Assembly (NCBI RefSeq): GCF_963678635.1
Contig: NC_087064.1
Coordinates: forward strand, 48,593,346-48,657,345
Source: Symsagittifera roscoffensis
Lineage: Eukaryota > Xenacoelomorpha > Acoela > Convolutidae
Direction: 5' to 3'
DNA length: 64,000 nt
Under the pieces are notes generated by a model. It had not been told where the DNA came from. It saw nothing but the letters and a program-made list of their open reading frames with translations, and did no database searches. The position numbers and the translations under genes were made by a program. This document shows, in pieces, positions 1 to 9,542 of this stretch; positions within the stretch are counted from its first letter, which is position 1; the number at the start of each line of letters is the position of its first letter.

Positions 1-597
1 AAAATTTTATACTTCACAATCTTGAAACCTCCGTAACATTTTTCATTTCCATTTTTCAAAATAACATGCTCACAAAGTACGCAATAATTCTAGTTCAAAA
101 TAGACCAATAGGATTCATCCAATCCGCCACTTTCTCTAACTCAAACTAAGATCAATTAGACGAATAATCTAGAACTCCAGGCACATCTCTAACTATAACT
201 TTACAACCTCCAGGTCAAAAATAAGCAAACCACTCCAACTTGACAGCTAAAATAAATATCACCATAATACCGTACCCCTCCCTTATCTAATAACCCAAAG
301 ATCAACAATATTTCCCCAACTCAGACCACGAATACCCCCAAAACAAATTTGATAACTTAGCCTAAAGTCACAAAATGAAGATTTTAATTAGCCTAAAGTA
401 TAAAAATCTCACCATACCCCGGATCATTTGACAAACAAAAATAAAGAAAAAGACGACCTCCCAGTCACCATGAAAATTGCCCCCAACAATTTTTTACGAA
501 ACTCAACCCACTTGTCAAAAAACTAATAAATAATTCGACCACACTAGAAAATCGCCTCAAACAGCAAAAAATATTCGACCAAGAGATCATTTCTTAA
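1..597. other. A/C-rich leader of the virus-like block, no supported gene
   Basis: This stretch has the same G-poor plus strand as the frames that follow. It holds only short frames. One runs open from the left edge (about 3-149) and one from 445 to a TAA at 595-597, directly before the ATG at 598. Neither has a convincing start. A 12-bp direct repeat, TTAGCCTAAAGT, lies near 356 and 390. It may be the end of an upstream gene or an untranslated leader. Confidence 0.4.
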
Positions 598-828
598 ATG
601 CTTTTCTCTCAAACAGTCGCTCAAATATTTATCAATTTTAAACATTTTTTTTCAATACTTCAAGCCTTTATAATATTTCTTTTTGATATCATTGAATCTT
701 TTCTAATAATCATAATAATTTTTTGTAACATTTTTTTAATTTTCTACACAATAATTGAACTATTCCTCCAACTTTCCAAAACCCTTGAATATATCCACAG
801 GTACGATTTTAACAACTTGTCTAAATGA
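598..828 (+). CDS. Small hydrophobic membrane protein, 76 aa
   Basis: The family is not recognised. The protein is almost wholly hydrophobic from about residue 8 to 58, rich in Ile, Phe and Leu, and fits one or two membrane helices. A short polar tail (about 60-76) follows. It starts at an ATG directly after an in-frame TAA. Its TGA overlaps the next ATG as ATGA (825-828), a junction typical of coupled translation in compact viral genomes. By position it heads the virus-like block and could be a viroporin-like or membrane-anchoring accessory protein, which is inference. Such an Ile/Phe-rich frame could also arise by chance in AT-rich DNA; the ATGA junction argues against that. Confidence 0.5.
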   Translation: MLFSQTVAQIFINFKHFFSILQAFIIFLFDIIESFLIIIIIFCNIFLIFYTIIELFLQLSKTLEYIHRYDFNNLSK

Positions 829-1013
829 TACGAACAATTTTCAGTAGAACTGATATTTTTTTATTGTTTGTAATTTTCATAACATTTCTATCATCCCTCA
901 TTTTGACAATATGTAAATGTATAAAGAAAGCAATCATCACATTTGCCCTAGCAACAATTTTTCTAATTCTTTTTTTAGAAGAATATTATAATAAACATAA
1001 ACCTTCTCACTAA
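825..1013 (+). CDS. Small membrane protein, 62 aa
   Basis: The family is not recognised. Two hydrophobic segments (about residues 10-32 and 35-52) are separated by a short basic link containing CKCIKK, which suggests a hairpin membrane protein. The tail is charged and polar. The ATG overlaps the stop of the preceding frame (ATGA). Five bases after its own stop the frame opens that leads to the 378-codon ORF. Taken with its neighbour, it suggests a pair of small membrane proteins made from one transcript ahead of the envelope-like gene. The function is unknown. Confidence 0.5.
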   Translation: MIRTIFSRTDIFLLFVIFITFLSSLILTICKCIKKAIITFALATIFLILFLEEYYNKHKPSH

Positions 1014-1018
1014 AGTAA

Positions 1019-2155
1019 CAATTCAAAAATCCATCAAAAATTGCTACCCAACAGTCACAGAATCAGTCTTCACCGACATCATCCCAAGATAATTCAACAC
1101 CACCTTCAACCACTCAAAATCCTCAAACATCTACACGAATTTCTTTTCAAGACAATCCATACACTTTTGAAGAACGGCACGCTCGTTTATCTGAACCACT
1201 AGAACCAGTTCAACGACAAGCATCCCTAAGTGAACCAACATATAATCTTTACCCAACACTACCACAAGAACTAAGTAGAATACGAAACCTTAGTCAAAAC
1301 CAAAACACAGCAGAAATAAATAGACAAATTATACATCCTCGACGAAATAGAAATTTTCAAACTCCCCGAGTACATTTTGATATACCTCAATCCCCAACAC
1401 AAACCACTCCAGAAAACACCACTGGTATCACACCAGAAACTCCTACACCTTTTTCACAACGAAGCACTTCAAGTCTACCTTCAGACTACTTAGGTTCAAC
1501 ACCAACATCTGAACAGATACGTGAAAATCCCTTTAACCCCCCAAACCTAACATCACGACTGCCATATTGGACTACAAATTCATTCACACAAGGTGAACCA
1601 AATTTAGTCAATGACCCCATAGATATTTCTACGGATACAACAACATCCTCATCACTACCAGAAACATTATCACTACCATCAACACCATCAATAAGTCAAT
1701 TTTCACCACTACCCTTTAACTTAAATTTTCCAAATAATCTCGACGCCAGATATCGAGAACAATCATCAATAAATATTCCTTTAAGATTAGATTGGAACAC
1801 ATTCACAGCACCTCCACCACTATTTGGACAACATCAAGAAAGTAACCGCCTTCATAACTGGGCACTTAATAGATTACAATATCGCCAAGATATTCACAAC
1901 GATATCCGTGATCACAATATTCAAATACTCCAACAAAACAGTTTACAATTAAAGTTTGAAATCACAGTTAAGTTAAATAACATTACCCAACATCCCTACC
2001 CATTAAATCCACCTAACATAACAGCTCAATCACTACCACCACCGTTTATAACTACTGAAGTAATATATAAATACGACAGATACACCAAAAACACAATTGG
2101 TTACATTACATTTTATAATCCATACTCAGGATTATCATACACATGTATATTCTAA
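1019..2155 (+). CDS. 378-codon open frame without an ATG, Pro/Ser/Thr/Gln-rich
   Basis: The frame is open from just after a TAA at 1016-1018 to a TAA at 2153-2155, yet it holds no Met codon. About the first 240 residues are low-complexity (Pro, Ser, Thr, Gln, Asn), like a disordered or mucin-like region. The last 130 or so look more folded. They are rich in aromatic and charged residues and end in Tyr/Cys-containing sequence. A LYPTL motif (1247-1261) matches the LYPxL late-domain consensus. The end overlaps the glycoprotein ATG by 13 nt. Because the frame is long, biased in composition and set inside the cluster, it is probably coding. Its start could be a non-AUG codon or come from splicing, and neither is proven. 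The protein is not recognised. Confidence 0.6.
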   Translation, partial: QFKNPSKIATQQSQNQSSPTSSQDNSTPPSTTQNPQTSTRISFQDNPYTFEERHARLSEPLEPVQRQASLSEPTYNLYPTLPQELSRIRNLSQNQNTAEINRQIIHPRRNRNFQTPRVHFDIPQSPTQTTPENTTGITPETPTPFSQRSTSSLPSDYLGSTPTSEQIRENPFNPPNLTSRLPYWTTNSFTQGEPNLVNDPIDISTDTTTSSSLPETLSLPSTPSISQFSPLPFNLNFPNNLDARYREQSSINIPLRLDWNTFTAPPPLFGQHQESNRLHNWALNRLQYRQDIHNDIRDHNIQILQQNSLQLKFEITVKLNNITQHPYPLNPPNITAQSLPPPFITTEVIYKYDRYTKNTIGYITFYNPYSGLSYTCIF

Positions 2156-4761
2156 AATTATTAATTTTTCTCCAAACCCTTTTTCTAATAACCTCAAATC
2201 AAAACATAAACCCTTCCCCTCGTACAGGACCACAAGATTTATTAGTAACACATTACGATTGCGAAGAAAATGAACAAAAAACACTACATAAATATGCAAT
2301 CAATCAAGTCTCACAATGTGAAACAGAACCACAAGCTATAGAAACCACAGATATAATAGCAACACTCTATTCAAAAGCCCGAGCAACAACAGTTACAGGT
2401 TATAAATTCACAGCAACATTTTCCGAAAAGAAAGTACATTGTTCACAAGTCTCGAACGGAAACAAAAACCGACTTGACCATGAATCATTCTATCAAAGTA
2501 ATATAGAACGTCTTTTACATCTCAATCCCGACGATTGTAAAAATGAATTACTTAGACTAAACATCACAAAAAATAAAAATTCCCAAAGAAAATTAGTTAA
2601 TTTTCAAGTTTTTTCCGACTCTGTACACCAATCACAACTTGAAAGACACCAAGGACATATAAAACTAGACGAAAAATACCCGTATAACGGCGCACACGGA
2701 CGATTAACCTATGACCTACATGATAAACATTGGATACCACACATTGGTATAAATAACCCATCAAACTGCAAAGCAGACACGAAAAATAAAGGATACCAAG
2801 AAATAATGTTTTTCGATTGGAAAATACAACTCGAAAAAATACAACTCACACGAGATTTATCTGATAATACAATGATCTATCAAGGAATCCGACTACCTTG
2901 TAAAAATGATCAAGGATATTGCGACCCTACAACAAGAACACAAGCAACAATTGTTTGGTTCCCCGAAGATACATGTACAACATTTCAAGTAGCAAAAATA
3001 CACGCTCGTATGATAAAATTTCACGAAAAATATTTCATACAATCAATTCCTTATGAACAAGTCCATCCATCACGAAAACTAAGTTCTAATTTTAGAAACA
3101 TTGACAATATAGAAAATAAATTGACACGTTTTCAAATATATCAAGAAACAGAACTTGCATGTAAATACAGGAATCCACTTCACAGAACACAATACTCTGA
3201 AATATTAGTTGAATACGAAAAAGGATTCGACATGACCACTGGAAAAGTAAAAATCGACCCATATGCCACAGGTCATCCTCCAAACGAAGGAACATCCTAT
3301 ATACCAGTTAATTTTCAAAAAAGCAACGGACAACCTGGTGGACATCTCAAACCTTATGACACCAGAAGTACACGCTTACAAGAATTATCACTAATGAATA
3401 CTACATATTTCGGTAATATCCACTATGATATTCATTTGGATATGAAACTAGACTATACAATTAGCCGCATTTTTCAAGAAATGTCACTCTCCGAATTAGA
3501 AACACTACATCAACTATGCGAATTAGAACGAACACAAATATTACAATCACTTGCACTAGCAGTATTAAAAATACCCTACGCAGGATACTTATTATCAGGA
3601 AATAGATCAAATTTTTTAGACTACGAAGGAAACATTTTATGGTTTTATACTTGTACTAAAAAAGTATCACCACTATACGTTTTTGAAGATAAACGATGTT
3701 ATAAAAGAATCCCTATCTTTTATAAGAATAAAGTACATTTCGTGGATACACTTTCACGAAGAACATATTTCTGGGATACCGCAGTCCCATGTGGATCAGA
3801 AAATAGCCACAATGTAGTACAACTAAACCCTGATGAAAACAAATATTATCTTCTCACTCCATATCCCACATTAATGCAATCACTCAAAAAATTTTCACCA
3901 GAAAGCATTCGCGCTATTGCTCGAAACCCAAATATAGACTTACAATCAATAGGAATCTATTCAAAATCAGATATTCAACATCACATTAGAACACAACAAT
4001 TCCAAGAATTATTAACACAAATGGACACTATACAAAGACAATCAATAGACCAAAACTTACGCAAACTTGCAGAAACCGCAGGATTTGCCGATATCTACAC
4101 GCAAGACTATAGCGGATATTTTAAAGACATTAAAGATTATATATATCTAAACGGCGAAAAATACCGTCCCCAAGATATATCACCAATTAACATTTTTAGC
4201 TTTGTTACACTCAAAAATGAGATCCTAGATTTTCTAGGATGGCCCTACTACATCTTAGAAAAATTGACTATTTTATACGCAATGTTTAACTTTATTGGAT
4301 TTCTTTTCTCACTCTTAAAAGGAATCTACAATACATGTGCTATACACACACAAGTAAACAGACAAGCAAGCGTAGCACGCATACTCTTTGCAGGATTTTT
4401 TGGAATTTTTTCCACATCTATAAACAAAATTCTTCTAGACGCACAAATAAAAGAATATAACACAAAAATAACAACACGACAAAATACATACGACGAAGAA
4501 CATAACAATGTCGACACACAGCCAACGGCACCACAATTACCACCCCTACCAAATAACCATCCACTATCCCTAGTCCCACGAAATTTTAGAAATTTAGCAA
4601 TCACACATAATCCAAATTTTAGACTCACCACATCACAAAGTCCCGTCCAACATATAATGACACATCAATCACATGATGATAATACTTATGAACAAATTAT
4701 TGAACAACCCCATACCACCGCTTTTCAATCTCAAAATAATAATTTTTTTAGCCCACGATGA
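2143..4761 (+). CDS. Envelope-like class of transmembrane glycoprotein, 872 aa
   Basis: This is probably a virus-type surface glycoprotein that mediates membrane attachment or fusion. The N-terminus is a signal peptide (about 1-18). A long ectodomain carries paired cysteines and several N-glycosylation sequons, for example NRS at 487-489. A membrane segment lies at about 697-728 and a second hydrophobic stretch at 744-765. The roughly 105-residue tail contains PTAP at 794-797, an ESCRT-I binding late-domain motif. The spaced pattern GYLLSGNR (481-488), a Cys at 519 followed by an IP pair (523-524), then VDTLSRR and VPC (to 550) resembles glycoproteins of negative-strand RNA viruses of the chuvirus/rhabdovirus group. 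Such genes are known to be captured by retroelements. That assignment is from pattern memory and needs a profile search. The ATG overlaps the previous frame and the stop overlaps the next ATG. The frame is intact. Confidence 0.7.
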   Translation: MYILKLLIFLQTLFLITSNQNINPSPRTGPQDLLVTHYDCEENEQKTLHKYAINQVSQCETEPQAIETTDIIATLYSKARATTVTGYKFTATFSEKKVHCSQVSNGNKNRLDHESFYQSNIERLLHLNPDDCKNELLRLNITKNKNSQRKLVNFQVFSDSVHQSQLERHQGHIKLDEKYPYNGAHGRLTYDLHDKHWIPHIGINNPSNCKADTKNKGYQEIMFFDWKIQLEKIQLTRDLSDNTMIYQGIRLPCKNDQGYCDPTTRTQATIVWFPEDTCTTFQVAKIHARMIKFHEKYFIQSIPYEQVHPSRKLSSNFRNIDNIENKLTRFQIYQETELACKYRNPLHRTQYSEILVEYEKGFDMTTGKVKIDPYATGHPPNEGTSYIPVNFQKSNGQPGGHLKPYDTRSTRLQELSLMNTTYFGNIHYDIHLDMKLDYTISRIFQEMSLSELETLHQLCELERTQILQSLALAVLKIPYAGYLLSGNRSNFLDYEGNILWFYTCTKKVSPLYVFEDKRCYKRIPIFYKNKVHFVDTLSRRTYFWDTAVPCGSENSHNVVQLNPDENKYYLLTPYPTLMQSLKKFSPESIRAIARNPNIDLQSIGIYSKSDIQHHIRTQQFQELLTQMDTIQRQSIDQNLRKLAETAGFADIYTQDYSGYFKDIKDYIYLNGEKYRPQDISPINIFSFVTLKNEILDFLGWPYYILEKLTILYAMFNFIGFLFSLLKGIYNTCAIHTQVNRQASVARILFAGFFGIFSTSINKILLDAQIKEYNTKITTRQNTYDEEHNNVDTQPTAPQLPPLPNNHPLSLVPRNFRNLAITHNPNFRLTTSQSPVQHIMTHQSHDDNTYEQIIEQPHTTAFQSQNNNFFSPR

Positions 4762-6551
4762 GCCGCCAACTTGGATCACTCCATCGATCAAATTCCCATC
4801 CAACCAACCTTACCTCTTCAATCCCAATAATACCACTTTTTGCTTTTCCGCCACCCGATTTTCCATCTAGCAATGTAACATCAGGCATGAATTCCGACAC
4901 TAACTCACACATTTCAGTTTTATACTCCATTTCACAGCTAAATAACCCGAATATTGAAACCCCCGATGAATTTGCCGACTCAGAACCATCTCCATCCAAT
5001 AATTTTCATAACCCTTCTCATTTTTCTCAACCTCCTTTTCAACCCATATTGTCAAATAACCCTGACCCCATCACTCCTACACCCTCTTATGCTTCCCAAG
5101 TTACCCCAACCTACTCCTCATACCATTCTGACCAATCATCTCCAGACACCCCCCGAATCTCCCCAGAGCTAGACAATTTTATTACCCTCCAACAACAACC
5201 CTACCACCTTAACACCCCGACCATAAACCAAATCTCCTCCACTACAAATTCATCCAATCCCCCTATACCCTCTTCAAATTATACTGAATCATTAGCACCA
5301 TCATCCACATCAACTGAATCCTCACTCAACACTAATAGAGCTTACCGCACTTTTAAAAGAAAGTTCCCCAACCATCCTTTCCCAGCAAAACCAGGAACAG
5401 CCCGTGAATACATCAACCACCCCCAGCATACTAACACTAGAGAATTTTTAGCTATCACTTTACCCTCATTTCCACAATACACCTTAAACACCCCTCATGA
5501 CGCTAACGAAACACGCAACTTTGTAGACGAATACGTTTTAATGCCCACTCTCTCTTGGACCTCATACTATCATTTCACTAACCCTCTTTGCTTACCTTTA
5601 ACCAACACTTCCATCGATATAGACCGAAACAAAGACATGCTATATCGACTAACTACACCACTCACCGCTAGACAATTTACTTACGTAGGATATAAAAAAT
5701 CACTAAAAATACACACTGCACCTAGAGCTAATGAATATACACTAGAATACTACGATCACAACATCATCAGAGCTAACCAAGATCAATTCTTAGACGACGA
5801 TCGCTTCGCTAACCCACAAATCACCGAGAAATTTTTCATCAAGACACCATATGTATTTACACTAAACATCTTTGACCGAAAGTTTGATCACATTATTTCA
5901 GAAGCACTAACAAGCACACAAGCATACGAAAGTTTTAAAGAACGCTTTCAAATCTTTTCACTAACCTTTCATTTCCTTGCACCACACGAAAGAGATTTAC
6001 ACTGCTCACACGATATTATGTTGCGAACTAAACAAACACATACATACAGTTACTATCGTTTCATCCAAAATCACTTTGACCTCCACACACCCTCTAGACA
6101 ACCACACCATCGCTTTCAATTCATCAATTCAAAATACACGTCACCGTATTTCCTAAATTTCACATATTGTATTAAAGATACTAACCTCCATGGTATTCTC
6201 CGTAATTATGACCCCATAACCCAAATGTACATTTTCTGCCCCATCACCAAGACCTTCAACGCCGAAGAATCCCGACCCTTCCTTATCCCGCACGAGTTCC
6301 TACAACCTATAGAAATCCCAATTTTAGAATTCATCCACAATACTAAATTTAACCACAAATTATATAACTTAATCCAAAACACACCTTATGAGTTTGCAGT
6401 AGGCACTGAAGAACTAACCACTATTAAGGCACTTCAATTGCTTTGGCCACTGCTTCAAACTAAAAATATCATCCGCATCTTAGCTAAACTACTAACAACT
6501 TCAGAACTAATTCACGATATCTTCCCCCACGGTTTTTTCCCCGACGACTAA
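4758..6551 (+). CDS. 597-aa protein of unknown fold, disordered N-terminus
   Basis: It is not recognised. Residues 1 to about 195 are very rich in Pro, Ser, Thr and Asn. From about 200 to 597 the composition changes to aromatic-rich, globular sequence (many Tyr, Phe, His), with no membrane helix and few cysteines. It starts at the ATG that overlaps the glycoprotein stop (ATGA at 4758-4761), which supports translation from the same transcript. The disordered-then-globular layout repeats that of the 1019-2155 frame. A structural, matrix-like or capsid-like role is possible but only inferred from position. An intron-like segment begins 3 nt after its stop codon. The frame is intact over 1.8 kb in AT-rich DNA, so it is very unlikely to be random. 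Confidence 0.6.
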   Translation: MSRQLGSLHRSNSHPTNLTSSIPIIPLFAFPPPDFPSSNVTSGMNSDTNSHISVLYSISQLNNPNIETPDEFADSEPSPSNNFHNPSHFSQPPFQPILSNNPDPITPTPSYASQVTPTYSSYHSDQSSPDTPRISPELDNFITLQQQPYHLNTPTINQISSTTNSSNPPIPSSNYTESLAPSSTSTESSLNTNRAYRTFKRKFPNHPFPAKPGTAREYINHPQHTNTREFLAITLPSFPQYTLNTPHDANETRNFVDEYVLMPTLSWTSYYHFTNPLCLPLTNTSIDIDRNKDMLYRLTTPLTARQFTYVGYKKSLKIHTAPRANEYTLEYYDHNIIRANQDQFLDDDRFANPQITEKFFIKTPYVFTLNIFDRKFDHIISEALTSTQAYESFKERFQIFSLTFHFLAPHERDLHCSHDIMLRTKQTHTYSYYRFIQNHFDLHTPSRQPHHRFQFINSKYTSPYFLNFTYCIKDTNLHGILRNYDPITQMYIFCPITKTFNAEESRPFLIPHEFLQPIEIPILEFIHNTKFNHKLYNLIQNTPYEFAVGTEELTTIKALQLLWPLLQTKNIIRILAKLLTTSELIHDIFPHGFFPDD

Positions 6552-6554
6552 CAG

Positions 6555-6633
6555 GTAAGTATGAATTAAATGAATATTACTAACTAATTAAAATATTAAA
6601 AAACTCACCATTCTTTATTCATGTTTTCTTTAG
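6555..6633 (+). other. Possible 79-nt intron just after the last stop codon
   Basis: CAG|GTAAGT sits 3 nt after the stop of the 597-aa frame. A perfect TACTAAC branch-point box lies at 6578-6584, and TTTTCTTTAG closes the segment at 6633. All three splice signals are strong and well spaced, which suggests that a host spliceosome processes the transcript in its 3' untranslated region. No transcript evidence is available. Confidence 0.5.
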
Positions 6634-9542
6634 ATTTTTAGCCTTCATCTTCGATCATCTGAAAAATTCACAAAAGAAAAATAAAAAATAGCAAACTTCT
6701 TCAAAACTGTTTAAGACCCTTTTAACTTTTGCACCAACAATTAAATAAATATAATACCAATGTAGTAAACTAATTTATAAAATTTTCCCCCAAAGCAGTA
6801 AATCTACATATGATGAAAATTTGTATCTTAAAATCCCCCCATTACTAGCAGTAAATTTCCAAATTCTATGCAGTAAATTAATAAAATGCAATTGCAGTAC
6901 TAACCTTTTGATATTTTCATTCATTCGCACAGAAATTCTATCCACACTCGCACAGCTCGCCCACGAAGAATTGTTTAAAATAATGAATTTCAGTTTCAAG
7001 TTTTCACACTCAACAACTCTAACATATAATAACAAGTTTCAAACTTTCCTTTAACCCGGTTGGAAAGGAATCATATACTAAACAAAACTAACCAACGCAG
7101 CTTACTAAATACCACAAATCATAGAATAACAGCATGACTAAGAAAAGGAAACCAACGGTACCCAAACCGGATTAACCCAGTTTAAAACTGGATAATTTAT
7201 TCTTTTGAAGACTATTACAAAGTCTTAGAAAGAAATAATAAAACACAAAAAAGTCGAAAGACAAACCCATACCACAAACAATTTGCTTTTTGGAAAAAGT
7301 ACATAACCAACAAGACATAAGTAAAACCACAACAAACCCAACATAAAACGTTGTCACATAACAGGACCCCTCACAAAAACCGCATGAAATCATACTCCCA
7401 CACCTGGCCTAACCCACCAGGAAAGGACGTCCTGAGCATGCTCTATAGCCGGCCTAACCCACCGCGCTACATCCACGCTTTGTGACCACACCTTTATTTT
7501 TAATAAGAGCTACTCAAGGGTGAGTAACTCTTCAAAATAACCGAACTAAAACAAAAAGCTTTTGTGAAAACAACTAACTAAAATCATTATTAAAAAATAC
7601 TAAATTAATAAAAGATTTATAAAATGTAAAATTACATGATGCAATATATAGATCAGAATACAACACCAAGGACGAACATCAAAAGACAAGACGACCTCAC
7701 TACACTCGAGAGAGAATGACCAACTACAATCGATATGCCGCTCACAATCACAACTCAAAGGATTTAGAGTACGACTTGACTTCGCAGAAAAGGACTTCAT
7801 TGAACTAGACCAATGACCACCTCGATGTTCAAGTATACGTACAGATCCGAGTAACCAGGCATCCCCTCCACGCACAATCTCCACGCCATTCCCAAGCTAG
7901 ATCAGACACAAAAGAAGTTCTCCACGAAGAACAGAAAAACCTGACATAGCCAACCATTCTGAAATCAGATTTGAGTTTGTTGCGAAGACTTAGTCGTTGT
8001 CACAAGAAGAACACAACGTCTTATGTCTCTAACTCCAGCTTCCTGGAACTTCCTTAACAAAAAGGAAACAAAAGAAATATGATGTTCGCCAAACACTAAC
8101 GTCCATCATCCATCCTTCGAATTGCAGAAGAACTATTATAAAAAAAACTCTGTAAAACCCGGATGGGTGGAACCTGATCTAAACTACATTTTATGATTGG
8201 ATAAATTAAATGTTTTACCAATGTAAAGTATTTAATATTAACCAATCATGATCCATCTAACTAACAACCCACTTATTTGTAAGTGCTGAAGTTACTTGTA
8301 ATTTCAGCACCAGAGAGATTTGAATTTAACTTAGAAATTAGTTGGACTCTCCCGAGCACTTCAGCAGCCGCAATAAACCAGTATACCCTAGATCTATTGA
8401 GCCTAGCAGAGACTAGTTAAACAACCTGAGACTAGATAGTATAAGAGTAAGATTAGGATCGGTATTAGACTAAGAAGTTGCACGAATCTATCCGGCCGAA
8501 AATAAGATAGCGTGACGAGCAGACGGTGTACCCTATCCGAAATTACTCTATGAGTTATACACCCCAGTCATAACTCAAAATTCCTGGTTACAAGAGTACT
8601 CTGGTAAGGGTAAAAACCGAAGTCTCCTTTTGATCCTATAAGTCGAGTGCCATTTTTCCATCACCAGCCATCACCATATTCACATTGAAGAGCAATTTTG
8701 CTTGAACTCAGTGGTCATTGTTGCGTCACAAAAACTCAGCACACACATAAAATAGAAGCCAAATTCTTCAAAATCATTTATGAGTTTTTCTTGAAAAAAA
8801 AACAAGATCTAAATAATTCACTTCGTTCATAAACTTTTTAAAAACTAGATAGTTCAAAACAAAACAGATTCAATCATTGAATTCTAACGGCTAACGTATA
8901 AAAAGAACAGATGTATCATCGCTTCAAAAATCAATGACCAAATATTTCATTTGAGTATTATATATGTAAAATTTACAGACTAAATATGTAAATCTCAATA
9001 AGATCAAGACGAATATACAAAAACTGTATTAGATTATGCATTAAATTATCTAGTTGTCAGAACTTCAACTCCGACATCTATGTCATTACGAAACAATACG
9101 CAGCATATGCAGTTAAAACGCTACTGCTCTGGATTAAACCGTAATGCGTGACAAAATTTGAAACTATTTCGCGAGTGATCATCAAAAAATAAGAATGAGA
9201 CATGGAAAAAGTTTCGCACACAAGCAAAATCAACTTTCTTTTATCAACCGTTGCATATTTGCGATGAAAACTAATAAGTTTATATTCTCCATTATGAAAA
9301 CATTTTTATTTCGACTTCCATATAGAAATGGTCAAAGGTCTCAACGCAATTTGAACCACTCGAGGTTTCTCATTTCCATTTTGATTTTAAAATGATTAGA
9401 GGTTTTATTTAATAGCTTGTACACGAACTTGTTGCCATAGCCCCGAGAAAAAGAAATCAAGTTCAATTCAATCGAGCATTCATATTAATTTCAGTTCGAA
9501 TTGTAGATAATAGACAGAACATACGAGGAGTACAATTGTGAG
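6634..9542. other. Non-coding stretch between the virus-like block and the zinc-finger gene
   Basis: No convincing gene was found. At 6760-6900 the motif AGTAAA recurs four times. Strong plus-strand G-poverty persists to roughly 8.6 kb, so the virus-like element may extend this far. At 7390-7480 the CCTAACCCACC motif occurs twice. A TGTAAAACCCGG sequence near 8151 could start a long terminal repeat, but no partner copy is in the window, so no LTR is called. From about 8.7 kb the sequence looks like ordinary AT-rich flank. Confidence 0.4.
8283..8310. repeat. 28-nt near-perfect palindrome
   Basis: The arms GTGCTGAA and TTCAGCAC are perfectly complementary. The inner TTAC/GTAA bases also pair around a two-base centre, with one G-T mismatch. 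It lies in the G-poor flank downstream of the virus-like block. It could be a protein-binding site or the remnant of a terminal hairpin. Its function is unknown. Confidence 0.5.

Noticed and set aside
4326-4631. Minus-strand frame opposite the glycoprotein
   Set aside because: It is antisense to an intact coding frame, with a composition explained by the G-poor coding strand.
598-6551. Bacterial operon or contamination
   Set aside because: No Shine-Dalgarno sites, strong eukaryotic splice signals directly after the last stop, and an envelope-like product. Contamination of the assembly by a virus cannot be fully excluded, but the sequence runs into normal flank.
8151-8700. Candidate LTR of the virus-like element
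   Set aside because: A TGT start, an AATAAA and a possible end can be picked out, but no second copy exists in the window to confirm them.
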